A program made the position numbers and the translations under genes. The notes beneath the pieces were generated by a model. That model was not told the DNA's origin, did no database searches, and was given only the letters and a program-made list of their open reading frames with translations. Shown here piece after piece: positions 7,449 through 15,309 of a stretch of DNA of 33,340 nt. Source of the DNA: Rhodospirillales bacterium (lineage in GTDB: Bacteria; Pseudomonadota; Alphaproteobacteria; UBA8366; Aestuariispiraceae); contig NZSA01000009.1 in NCBI GenBank assembly GCA_002696645.1, forward strand, positions 1 through 33,340, in the 5' to 3' direction. Each line of letters begins with the position of its first letter. The first letter of the stretch is position 1.

Positions 7449-8776
7449 GGCTGCACCACCAATCGGCTGGCCTTGTGTTCGGTTCGGGGCAAAGAGCCCT
7501 GTGGCATAGCCTGCACTGTCGCGCGAATGTTCAGCTTTTCCTTGATCGCCGCAGCCAGCACAGCGGAAAGTGCGTCTTGATCAGCACCATCCTCCACTTC
7601 TGCCTGAATGCGAATTCCCTTCAGCAGACCAGAATCAGGGTCACGCACGCTGTCATCCACAATCAGACGGTATTCATTCAGGAATCCGTCCGTGCCCCGC
7701 ACGATTTCTTCGACCGCAGAGGGGAAAACATTCACACCGCGCACGATCAGCATATCATCAGCGCGCCCTTTAACGCCCCCCAGAAGACGCGCATGCGTGC
7801 GACCACAGGAACAGGGGGACTGGTCGCGAACAACCACATCCCCGGTCCACCAGCGCACCAAAGGTCCGGCTTCTTTGTCCAGATGGGTCAGGACAAGAAC
7901 ACCCGGTTCCCCATCCGCAACATCGTTGCCCGTTTTTGCATCCAGGACTTCTGCATAGACGAAATCTTCGGCGACATGGGGTCCCTGACGTTCTGGACAG
8001 TCAAAGCCAATCGTCTGGAATTCCAAACTGCCATAGGCGTCATAGCACCGCGCATCCCAAAGCTTTTCAATCCGTTGGCGCGTCGCCGGAATATTTCCTC
8101 CGGGTTCCCCACCAACCATGATGCTGTGCACTTTTGAGTCCGCCGGGTCATAACCAAGCTTCTTTGCCACCTCGCCCAGATACACCATGAAAGACGGCGT
8201 GCCGCAGATCACCGTGGACCCGAATTCGAACATGGTTCTGATCTGACGTTCTGTATCCTGGCTTCCAGCCGGAATAACGGCAGCGCCCAGGCGTTGATAT
8301 CCCGCCGTCGCACCAAGGCCACCCACAAACCAGGAATACGTGAAAAGACACTGGAAGATATCGCCACGCCGGACGCCCTGAGCATAGGCGTATCGCGCAT
8401 ACAGGTCGGCCCAGCGCTCTAAATCACGCGCGGACCAGAATTGCGGTGCGGGTTTTGCAGATGTGCCAGATGAAAAATGGATCCGCGCCAGATTTTCGCG
8501 GTCAACCGCCAAAAAATCCCCGAAAGGCGGATCATTTGACAAGGCCGCGACATAGTCGACTTTCTTTGTCAGCGGCAAGCGCTTCAGGTCTTCAAAACCA
8601 TTGAAATCCCCCGGCTTGAAACCGACTTCCGCAAACTTCTTCTGATAATAGACACTGTTGGCACCCACATAGCCAAGCTGGCGCTTTAAGGCTGCCAATT
8701 GATAGGATTCTAGTTGATCGCGAGAAAAGGTCTCCCGCTGATCCCAGAATGTTTCGTTATGGGGAAATGTCGTCAT
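7445..8776 (-). CDS. phenylacetate-CoA ligase family (PaaK-like) acyl-CoA ligase
   Basis: 443-aa adenylate-forming ligase. The P-loop is FSSGTSAKP (101-109), where PaaK usually has SSGTTGKP. YGSLE is the adenine/substrate segment and GRADDMLIVRGVNVFPS is the hinge typical of PaaK proteins. The C-terminal EHKASRL contains the candidate catalytic lysine. The SPCSCGRTHARL stretch, also a PaaK feature, is present. Length fits the family (about 430-445 aa). It should convert an aryl or alkyl carboxylate plus CoA and ATP into the thioester that feeds the acyl-CoA dehydrogenase of the same operon. 4-nt overlaps join it to the TetR gene and to the crotonase gene. Confidence 0.92.
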   Translation of the reverse strand: MTTFPHNETFWDQRETFSRDQLESYQLAALKRQLGYVGANSVYYQKKFAEVGFKPGDFNGFEDLKRLPLTKKVDYVAALSNDPPFGDFLAVDRENLARIHFSSGTSAKPAPQFWSARDLERWADLYARYAYAQGVRRGDIFQCLFTYSWFVGGLGATAGYQRLGAAVIPAGSQDTERQIRTMFEFGSTVICGTPSFMVYLGEVAKKLGYDPADSKVHSIMVGGEPGGNIPATRQRIEKLWDARCYDAYGSLEFQTIGFDCPERQGPHVAEDFVYAEVLDAKTGNDVADGEPGVLVLTHLDKEAGPLVRWWTGDVVVRDQSPCSCGRTHARLLGGVKGRADDMLIVRGVNVFPSAVEEIVRGTDGFLNEYRLIVDDSVRDPDSGLLKGIRIQAEVEDGADQDALSAVLAAAIKEKLNIRATVQAMPQGSLPRTEHKASRLVVQP

Positions 8777-9423
8777 CGCACGCGCGCCCCAAGGCCACGC
8801 AAAGCAAAAGTCGCAACCTCATCAACCAGTTTCCGACGATCTTCTTTGGATTGATTGCGACGCTCGCGATACCAGATTGTGGTCCAGTTCAGCGATCCCA
8901 GAAACGCCTTTACGGTCAGGCGCGTATTTTGCTGCGGCACCTGACCGGCAGCCATCGCCTCTTCAATTTTTGAGGCAAAAAGGCCCTCATACTCATCACG
9001 CAATAAAAGTATTTGCTTCAATGTCTTCATCTGCTTCGGGGTGGTTGCCCCGGTCAAATGCATTTCAAGACCCTGAACAGCGACCCGTTGATACGCAATG
9101 TTGGAGATAATGACTGTCAGATGGCCAACCGCCATATGGTATAGCTGTTCCAGCGGGTCGTGACCTTCGGACATCGCCTCGCGAACCGCCCCGATATCCA
9201 TCGCCATGCCGCATAAATGCACATCAAAGAACAGGTCGGCCTTGCTGCGGTAATGGTGATAAATGCGCCCCTTGGTGCAGCCCAGAATATCGGCAACATC
9301 ATCAATGCTGGCAGCGGCAAAACCTTTGCGCATGAATGCCTCTGCGGCGGCATTCAGAATATCGATCTTCGAATCATCCATATCGCCAAAGGCAGCTGAA
9401 TGGGCGCGCATAAGATCACTCAT
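8773..9423 (-). CDS. TetR/AcrR-family transcriptional regulator
   Basis: 216-aa regulator with an N-terminal helix-turn-helix at about 40-59 (IDDVADILGCTKGRIYHHYR) followed by KADLFFDV, the classic TetR boundary. The larger C-terminal half is the ligand-binding and dimerisation part. It is embedded in operon B and overlaps both neighbours by 4 nt. It therefore probably autoregulates through the palindrome at 10681-10693 in the shared control region and may also control the divergent operon C. The effector is probably an acyl- or aryl-CoA of the pathway, by analogy with PaaR and FadR-type TetR proteins; this is inference. Confidence 0.93.
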   Translation of the reverse strand: MSDLMRAHSAAFGDMDDSKIDILNAAAEAFMRKGFAAASIDDVADILGCTKGRIYHHYRSKADLFFDVHLCGMAMDIGAVREAMSEGHDPLEQLYHMAVGHLTVIISNIAYQRVAVQGLEMHLTGATTPKQMKTLKQILLLRDEYEGLFASKIEEAMAAGQVPQQNTRLTVKAFLGSLNWTTIWYRERRNQSKEDRRKLVDEVATFALRGLGARVR

Positions 9424-10619
9424 GCCGTCACCCTTTCACTTTCGGAGGAAATTTCCGTATGTTCCGCCTTAATGGCTCTGGCAATGACCAGCCGCTGGAT
9501 CTCTGATGTTCCTTCATAAATTTCCGTGGCGCGCTGGTCGCGGTACAACCGCTCCACCAAATTCGGCTTCACATAACCGGCACCACCGAAAATCTGCACA
9601 CCAAGATTAACGGTGTCATGCGCCACCTCACTGCAGAACAGCTTTGCCTGCGCCGCGATCACCGACACATCCTGACCAGCCTGATAGGCTGCTGCTGCGG
9701 CATACATCAGCATGCGCGCGGCACTTAACCGTGTGGCAATATCGGCCAAGGGGAATCCGATCCCCTGATGATCAATGATATTGGACCCAAAGGTCACACG
9801 CTGCGCGGCATGTTTCGCAGCCGCATGATAGGCCGCCATCGCAATGCCACAGGACTGTGCCGCAACCGAAATGCGCCCGACCTCCAGCGCACCCATGGCA
9901 ACACGAAAGGCCTGACCCGGCCCTGCCAGCATCGCACTGTCATCGACCAGCGCATCAAAACGCAATTGCGCGTTAACCGTGCCGCGCATCCCCATCTTGT
10001 CTTCATACCGGACAACCGTCACGCCGCCCTGTGCAGCATCAACCAGGAATGCAGCGACCCCCCGATGACCGGCGCCAGGCTTGGTTTGGGCGAACACGAC
10101 ATAGCTGTCAGAAACACCACCACCACCGATCCAGCATTTCTCGCCCTTCAGGCGCCACTTGCCACCTTCACGCACAGCGGAAAGAGAAATTGCCGCCGGG
10201 TCGGAGCCTGCGCCTTCCTCACTCAAGGCAAAGGCAACAGACTTCAACGCTCCATCCTGTTTCAGCAGGAATCGACGCTTTTGTTCATCGGTTCCCGCCA
10301 GAAGAACCGGGCTCACCCCCAATTGAAGGGTTGCGATAATGCCAGAGGTGGACGCGCATCCCGCAGCAACCTCTTCCATAACAGCACACAGCGCGGTGAT
10401 GGATGCCCCGCCGCCATACGGCTTGGGAAGAATCATGCCGCCAATTCCGGAGTCACGCAGAATATCAATGTATTCGACGGGATACCGCTGCTCGGCATCC
10501 AGGACCGCGGCCGCCGGCGCAAAATGATCAGCAGTCAACCGCCGCGCCATTTCCTGCCACTGCGCTTCCTCAGCCGTTAAATTTGGGGCCCAAATCGTTG
10601 AATTCACACCAAACTCCAT
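9420..10619 (-). CDS. acyl-CoA dehydrogenase (general type)
   Basis: 399-aa FAD-dependent acyl-CoA dehydrogenase. The FAD/substrate segment FALSEEGAGSDPAA, the flavin region IFGGAGYVK and the late catalytic glutamate E369 in IYEGTSEIQR are all present. It therefore follows the short/medium-chain pattern rather than the isovaleryl type. It is the first gene of operon B and would oxidise the CoA thioester made by the PaaK-like ligase. The ATG at 10617-10619 lacks a nearby Shine-Dalgarno; a strong GGAGGT lies 36 nt upstream behind a hairpin (see the separate entry). No other in-frame ATG, GTG or TTG start is visible between that GGAGGT and this ATG. Confidence 0.93.
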   Translation of the reverse strand: MEFGVNSTIWAPNLTAEEAQWQEMARRLTADHFAPAAAVLDAEQRYPVEYIDILRDSGIGGMILPKPYGGGASITALCAVMEEVAAGCASTSGIIATLQLGVSPVLLAGTDEQKRRFLLKQDGALKSVAFALSEEGAGSDPAAISLSAVREGGKWRLKGEKCWIGGGGVSDSYVVFAQTKPGAGHRGVAAFLVDAAQGGVTVVRYEDKMGMRGTVNAQLRFDALVDDSAMLAGPGQAFRVAMGALEVGRISVAAQSCGIAMAAYHAAAKHAAQRVTFGSNIIDHQGIGFPLADIATRLSAARMLMYAAAAAYQAGQDVSVIAAQAKLFCSEVAHDTVNLGVQIFGGAGYVKPNLVERLYRDQRATEIYEGTSEIQRLVIARAIKAEHTEISSESERVTA

Positions 10620-10661
10620 CTCAAAAAAGTCATTTTCAAAGCACTTTTTTAGGCCACCTCC
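10620..10661 (-). promoter_or_regulatory. split ribosome-binding site with intervening hairpin
   Basis: On the leftward transcript GGAGGT (10661-10656) is followed by five bases, then AAAAAAGT (10650-10643), a 12-nt loop, ACTTTTTT (10630-10623), GAG and the ATG. If the perfect 8-bp stem forms, the Shine-Dalgarno comes to 8 nt from the start codon. Unfolded it is 36 nt away, too far to work. The stem is A/U rich, so its stability is modest. Confidence 0.45.
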
Positions 10662-10672
10662 AGAAAAGGTGT

Positions 10673-10707
10673 TGCAAAGAACCTACTAGGTAGTATGTAT
10701 TTGTCAA
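10673..10707 (-). promoter_or_regulatory. promoter of operon B (leftward)
   Basis: Read leftward, a consensus -35 TTGACA (10707-10702) is separated by 16 nt from a -10-like TAGGTT (10685-10680). This places transcription start near 10673. The spacer and -10 overlap the palindrome at 10681-10693. Confidence 0.55.
10681..10693. promoter_or_regulatory. probable TetR-family operator
   Basis: ACCTACTAGGTAG contains two overlapping palindromes, ACCTA-C-TAGGT and CTAC-TAG-GTAG. It overlaps the leftward promoter. It also lies between TTGCAA (10672-10677) and TATGTA (10694-10699), a possible rightward promoter for the MaoC operon. It is the natural target for the TetR protein encoded at 8773-9423. 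Confidence 0.5.
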
Positions 10708-10720
10708 CGTGTTTTCACAT

Positions 10721-10749
10721 GGTTAGACGAATTTTCGTTTTCGCTAACC
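10721..10749. promoter_or_regulatory. inverted repeat upstream of the MaoC operon
   Basis: GGTTAG-A-CGAA and TTCG-CTAACC form 10-bp arms with one bulged A and an 8-nt loop. The element ends about 50 nt before the ATG at 10801. It may be a leader hairpin or a second operator. No similar copy was seen elsewhere. Confidence 0.35.
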
Positions 10750-10800
10750 CTGTATTTTCACAAAGAGCATCAGAATAAGCATCTTCGCGACGGGGCCTGC

Positions 10801-11664
10801 ATGACAGCGGATTTACAGAACTTATTGAATTGGTCGATCCCGACGGCACGACAAAAAATCGCGCCAAAGGATGTCATGTTGTATGGGCTGGCAATCGGGC
10901 TGGGGGGCGACCCTCTGGACGAGCGTCAACTGCGATATGTTTATGAAAGTGACCTTCGCGTTGCGCCGACAATGGCCGCGGTACTGGCCTATCCTGGCTT
11001 CTGGCAAAAGGAACCTGGTACGGGTCTGGACTGGGTGCGCCTGCTCCATGCGGAGCAATCGATAGAAATTCACGCCCCCCTGCCCACCAATGCCGAATTG
11101 ATTGGAACAACACGCATCACCGGCGTTGTCGACAAGGGGGCCGACAAGGGTTCCTTGATGTATCAGTCTCGCGACATCACCAATGCCGAAACGAATGAGC
11201 TGATCGCAACATCTTCCATGACGTCTTTCTGTCGTGGTGACGGCGGCATCGGCAATTATGGGGATGCGCCAGCACCTGCTGCGGAAATCCCGGATACTCC
11301 GGCGGATGCCGTGTGTGACATGACGACATTGCCGCAATCTGCGCTTCTGTATCGGTTGTGCGGTGACATGAACCCCCTGCATGTCGACCCATCCACCGCC
11401 AGGGCGGCCGGATTTGATCGACCCATCCTGCATGGATTGTGCACGTTTGGCGTATGCGGTCACGCGATCCTTAAGGCGATCTGTGACTATGACGGCAGCC
11501 GCCTCAAATCGATGCGTGTTCGGTTTTCCGCGCCTGTCTATCCCGGAGAAACATTGCGCACCGAATTCTGGCGTGTAACGCCGACCGACATCCGTTTTCG
11601 CAGTCGAATTGTAGAGCGGGATCTGTTGGTGCTGAACAATGGTCAGGCCCTTCTGACCCACTGA
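10801..11664 (+). CDS. MaoC-family (hydratase 2, double hot-dog) enoyl-CoA hydratase
   Basis: 287-aa protein with two hot-dog domains, as in the hydratase part of peroxisomal multifunctional enzyme 2. The catalytic hydratase-2 motif is in the second half at about 184-211: YRLCGDMNPLHVD with D189, N191 and H194, followed by GFDRPILHGL. It should hydrate a 2-enoyl-CoA to the (R)-3-hydroxyacyl-CoA, which matches the HSD17B4-like SDR two genes downstream. It is the first gene of the rightward operon C. The ribosome-binding site is weak (GGGG about 6 nt before the ATG). Confidence 0.92.
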   Translation: MTADLQNLLNWSIPTARQKIAPKDVMLYGLAIGLGGDPLDERQLRYVYESDLRVAPTMAAVLAYPGFWQKEPGTGLDWVRLLHAEQSIEIHAPLPTNAELIGTTRITGVVDKGADKGSLMYQSRDITNAETNELIATSSMTSFCRGDGGIGNYGDAPAPAAEIPDTPADAVCDMTTLPQSALLYRLCGDMNPLHVDPSTARAAGFDRPILHGLCTFGVCGHAILKAICDYDGSRLKSMRVRFSAPVYPGETLRTEFWRVTPTDIRFRSRIVERDLLVLNNGQALLTH

Positions 11665-11693
11665 TTGACTCTAACGAAATGGAATAAACTGCT

Positions 11694-12857
11694 GTGCTGG
11701 AACAGGAAACACGCCAACAAATTCGCGACATGCTGGAACGCTTTGTTGCAGAGGAACTGATCCCCGCTGAAGCGGAAATGGCTGCGAACAAAGCCGTTCC
11801 GGACCATCTGATCACCAAGATGGCCGATATGGGTCTGTTTGGATTGTCGGTCCCGTCCGAATGGGGCGGCTTGGGAATGACGCTGGAAGAAGAGGTCGAA
11901 GTTCTGCTGATCCTGTGCCGTGCAAGCCTGTCTTTCCGATCTGTCCTTGGAATCAATAATGGTGTCGGGTCCTATGGCATCCTGGTCCATGGCAGCGACG
12001 AGCAACGCGCGCGCCACCTTTCCAGGCTGGCATCCGGGGAAGAAATTGCGTCTTTCTGTCTGACAGAACCGGATTTTGGATCAGATGCCGCAAGCATCCG
12101 CACACGCGCCACACGGGACGGCGATAGCTGGGTCCTGAACGGCACGAAACGCTATATCACCAATGCCCCCCATGCTGGCGTTTTCACCATCATCGCCCGC
12201 ACGGACCCGAACAGCACCAACCACAAGGGCCTGAGCGCCTTTCTGGTGGAGCGCGGGACACCCGGGCTGGAAGTCGGCGCGACCGACGAGAAAATGGGCT
12301 TGGTCGGATCCCATACCGCCGATGTCATTCTGAACAATTGCCGCATCCCCGCAGAATCAATGTTGGGACAAGAGGGGGACGGATTCAAAATTGCAATGTC
12401 CGCCCTGGAGCGCGGACGGATCGGCATCGCCGCATCCGCAGCAGGGATGAGCCGCCGCCTGATCGATGAAGCAATCGCCTATGCGCAGACCCGGACGACA
12501 TTCGGCAAACCAATTGCAGACCATCAATTGATCCAGGCGATGATCGCAGATTCAGAGACAGAGGCTTTTGCAGCAGAATCCATGATCATGGAATCGGCCA
12601 GACGCTATGACGCCGGTCAGGACTGCTCCCGAGAAGCCAGTTGTTGCAAGTTATTCGCCACAGAAGCGGTCGGTCGCATCGCAGATCGCACCCTGCAGAT
12701 TTTCGGCGGTGCCGGATATATGCGCGACTATCCAATCGAGCAGCTTTATCGCGATGTGCGTGTTCTTCGAATCTACGAAGGCACGTCACAGATCCAACAA
12801 TTGATCATCGCAAAAAACCTGTTGAAGCAAGGGGCATCTTCGATGCGCCGGAAATAG
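11694..12857 (+). CDS. acyl-CoA dehydrogenase (general type)
   Basis: 387-aa flavoprotein dehydrogenase with a GTG start; GGAAT lies about 10 nt upstream. Motifs are FCLTEPDFGSDAA (flavin/substrate), TLQIFGGAGYMRDYP and the catalytic glutamate E362 in IYEGTSQIQQ. It lies 29 nt downstream of the MaoC gene. It would form the enoyl-CoA that the MaoC enzyme hydrates, so operons B and C each carry their own dehydrogenase. This suggests two successive oxidations or two chain-length or branching classes of substrate. Confidence 0.93.
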   Translation: MLEQETRQQIRDMLERFVAEELIPAEAEMAANKAVPDHLITKMADMGLFGLSVPSEWGGLGMTLEEEVEVLLILCRASLSFRSVLGINNGVGSYGILVHGSDEQRARHLSRLASGEEIASFCLTEPDFGSDAASIRTRATRDGDSWVLNGTKRYITNAPHAGVFTIIARTDPNSTNHKGLSAFLVERGTPGLEVGATDEKMGLVGSHTADVILNNCRIPAESMLGQEGDGFKIAMSALERGRIGIAASAAGMSRRLIDEAIAYAQTRTTFGKPIADHQLIQAMIADSETEAFAAESMIMESARRYDAGQDCSREASCCKLFATEAVGRIADRTLQIFGGAGYMRDYPIEQLYRDVRVLRIYEGTSQIQQLIIAKNLLKQGASSMRRK

Positions 12858-12869
12858 GGAGGACCCTCC

Positions 12870-13802
12870 ATGACACAAAGCACTAATCCAGACCGCGTTT
12901 TAGAAGGCAAGGTCATCATCGTTACGGGCGCAGGACGCGGAATCGGACGCGGCATTGCCATGCTGGCCGCCCAACATGGCGCAAAAGTCGTCGTCAATGA
13001 TGTTGGGGCAAGCGGCGACGGTAAGGGCAAGGATGGCTCCCCCGCGGACGACGTCGTGACTGAAATTCGCCAGGCTGGCGGGGAAGCCGTCGCGAACACA
13101 GACTCTGTCGCTGAATATTCCGCTGCTGAGAAAATTGTCGCCTGTGCGATGGACACATTCGGTCGCCTGGACGGGGTTATGAACAATGCCGGCATTCTGC
13201 GCGACACGATATTCCACAAGCTGGACCCTGCGGATTGGGAGGCCGTCATCGGCGTGAACCTGCATGGCCCATTCAATGTTTCGCGCGCAGCGGCCCCGCA
13301 TTTCCGCAATCAAAGCAGCGGGGCCTTTGTCCATATGACATCCGCGTCGGCATTGATCGGAAATCTGGCACAGGCGCATTATTCTGCTGCAAAGCTGGGT
13401 GTTGTTGCTTTGTCAAAATCGATTGCGTTGGACATGGAACGCTATTCTGTCCGGTCAAACTGTATCTGCCCCTTTGCATGGACACGACTGGTCGCAACGA
13501 TCCCGGGCGATACGCCAGAGGAAAAGGCCCGTGTGGAACGCATGCAGCAAATGTCACCGGACAAAATAGCCCCCCTGGCTGTCAGTCTGCTGTCAGACCT
13601 CGCCGCATCGGTAAACGGGCAGGTCTTTGCGTCTCGCAATCACGAGATTTTTCTGATGGGCCAGCCGCGTCCCTTGCGCGGTATGCAGCGCAGCGACGGC
13701 TGGACACCGCATCAGATCGCCACCCATGCTTTCCCCGCAATGGCCGCGCAATTCTATCCTCTGGACCGTTCCAATGACGTGTTCGGTTGGGACCCGGTGT
13801 AA
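12870..13802 (+). CDS. SDR-family 3-hydroxyacyl-CoA dehydrogenase (HSD17B4/MFE-2-like)
   Basis: 310-aa short-chain dehydrogenase. The NAD-binding TGAGRGIG is at 19-26, NNAG at about 105-108, the active serine around 158-160 and a canonical Y171-SAA-K175. The acidic insert after the second strand (DVGASGDGKGKDGSPAD) and the extended C-terminus are typical of the dehydrogenase part of MFE-2. It likely oxidises the (R)-3-hydroxyacyl-CoA made by the MaoC enzyme of the same operon. The Shine-Dalgarno GGGAGG (12857-12862) is followed directly by CCCTCC before the ATG. A 4-bp stem could mask it. Confidence 0.92.
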   Translation: MTQSTNPDRVLEGKVIIVTGAGRGIGRGIAMLAAQHGAKVVVNDVGASGDGKGKDGSPADDVVTEIRQAGGEAVANTDSVAEYSAAEKIVACAMDTFGRLDGVMNNAGILRDTIFHKLDPADWEAVIGVNLHGPFNVSRAAAPHFRNQSSGAFVHMTSASALIGNLAQAHYSAAKLGVVALSKSIALDMERYSVRSNCICPFAWTRLVATIPGDTPEEKARVERMQQMSPDKIAPLAVSLLSDLAASVNGQVFASRNHEIFLMGQPRPLRGMQRSDGWTPHQIATHAFPAMAAQFYPLDRSNDVFGWDPV

Positions 13803-13815
13803 GGAAAGTCACACA

Positions 13816-15279
13816 ATGAAAAACCCTGAAAACTCCACTGCGCAAATTGGCATTGTTGGTTACGGTGTCTCCATCCCAAAACGCCGGATCGACCGAAAGG
13901 TTATTGCGACCGCACATCGCTGGTTCAATCCAGGTCTAATGGGGGCCGCAAAGGGTCGCCGATCCCAATGTCGTTGGGATGAAGATGTGATTACACTAGC
14001 GACGGCGGCAATCCGTGACGCTGTGCCAACTGACAGAATTGACACTGTGCAGGATCTATTCCTGTCCTCCACGACATTGCCCTTTGCCGACCGACAGAAT
14101 GCAACTGTCGTCGCAGAAGCCTGTGGCATGTCCTCAGAAATCCGCACGCTGGACAACACAGGCTCCCTTCGCGCAGGCACCAGTGCCTTGATAACCGCCT
14201 TGGAAAAGGCCTCGACGGGGGTGAAAATTTGTGTCGCCGCCGACAGCCGCCGCGCAAAACCAGGAAGCCTGGACGAGCTTTCTTTTGGCCATGGTGCTGC
14301 TGCGATCGCCATAGGCAGCGACACGATCATTGCCGAATTCATAGGCTCCCACAGTGTCAGCGACGACTTTGTGGATCACTATCGCGCCGCACACAGCCCC
14401 TTTGATTATCAGTGGGAGGCACGATGGGCCCGCGACGAAGGAACCACGAAAACTTTACCGGGTGCTGTATCAGCGCTGTTGGGAAAAGTCGGCCTTGAAA
14501 CTAAAGACATCAGCCATGTCGTAATTCCCGCCGGATCACAACGGGACGCCGCGCGACTGGCAAAGGTATCCGGCCTTTCTGACCAAGCCGTCATTGCGCC
14601 CCCTGAACTGGAATGCGGGCATCTTGGCGCGGCACAGTCTGGTCTGGTGCTAAGCCGTGCCTTGGATGCGGCCCAGCCTGGACAATATATTCTGGTCGCT
14701 GGCATCGGTCAGGGGTGTGACGTTCTGTTGTTCCGTACCACCGATCACCTGCTTGAATATCGTGACAGAAAACGGGCAGAAGACGCGATTGGCAGCGGCA
14801 TCGAAGACGACAATTACTTTCGGTTCCTAGCCTTTGAAGGCACATTGGAAATGGAAGCAGGCATTCGCGCAGAGGCTGACCTGAAGACAGCCCATTCGGT
14901 CGCATACCGAGCGCATGATCAACTTACCGGCCTTCATGCCGGTCGGTGCGGGGCCTGTGGCACAGTCCAATTCCCGAAAGAGAGAAAATGCGTCAATCCA
15001 GACTGTCATGAAATCGATCAGATGCAGCCATATCCCTTGGCGGACAAACCGGCAAAGGTTGTTTCCTTCACGCGCGATGCGCTGGCCTATCATCCAGATC
15101 CCCCTTCGGTCTATGGCATGATCGCCTTTGAAGGCGGCGGGCGATTGATGATCGAATTTGTCGAATGGGATGACACGCCTTTGACGGTGGGCGCCCCGGT
15201 TCGTCTGGTCTTCCGCATCAAGGACATCGATCACCATCGCGGCTATCGCCGGTATTTCTGGAAAGCTATTCCGGCCTGA
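13816..15279 (+). CDS. HMG-CoA synthase-like (thiolase-fold) protein fused to a DUF35 Zn-ribbon/OB domain
   Basis: 487-aa two-part protein. Residues 1 to about 330 resemble the COG3425 HMG-CoA synthase/KAS III fold. About 360-487 is a DUF35 unit with a zinc ribbon (C378, C381, C392, C397) and an OB-fold acyl-CoA-binding part. Where HMG-CoA synthase has its nucleophilic Cys (A-C-Y-G/A-G-T), this protein reads S117-L118-R-A-G-T, so the Cys is replaced by Leu. Classical HMG-CoA synthesis is therefore unlikely. The ATG at 13816 has AAGGAAAG 8 nt upstream; a longer frame from 13726 overlaps the SDR gene and has no support. The next gene is a thiolase. In archaea, thiolase, HMG-CoA synthase and DUF35 form a channelling complex, which may be the best guide to function. 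Confidence 0.85.
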   Translation: MKNPENSTAQIGIVGYGVSIPKRRIDRKVIATAHRWFNPGLMGAAKGRRSQCRWDEDVITLATAAIRDAVPTDRIDTVQDLFLSSTTLPFADRQNATVVAEACGMSSEIRTLDNTGSLRAGTSALITALEKASTGVKICVAADSRRAKPGSLDELSFGHGAAAIAIGSDTIIAEFIGSHSVSDDFVDHYRAAHSPFDYQWEARWARDEGTTKTLPGAVSALLGKVGLETKDISHVVIPAGSQRDAARLAKVSGLSDQAVIAPPELECGHLGAAQSGLVLSRALDAAQPGQYILVAGIGQGCDVLLFRTTDHLLEYRDRKRAEDAIGSGIEDDNYFRFLAFEGTLEMEAGIRAEADLKTAHSVAYRAHDQLTGLHAGRCGACGTVQFPKERKCVNPDCHEIDQMQPYPLADKPAKVVSFTRDALAYHPDPPSVYGMIAFEGGGRLMIEFVEWDDTPLTVGAPVRLVFRIKDIDHHRGYRRYFWKAIPA

Positions 15280-15309
15280 ACAGGTCGCGCTGAATAAAGG
15301 GAGAGTTTC

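Noticed and set aside
9768-10580. 270-codon open frame on the plus strand opposite the acyl-CoA dehydrogenase
   Set aside because: Antisense shadow; the minus-strand gene has all dehydrogenase motifs, and this frame has low-quality composition.
10822-11661. Long 279-codon open frame on the minus strand opposite the MaoC gene
   Set aside because: Lies wholly antisense to a clear MaoC protein with its catalytic motif. It is Arg/Gln/His/Cys rich without domain features, so it is a shadow of the real gene.
13726-13815. N-terminal extension of the HMGS-like gene
   Set aside because: Overlaps the SDR coding region. The ATG at 13816 has a good AAGGAAAG site, and the family N-terminus (IGIVGYGVSIPK) begins just after it.
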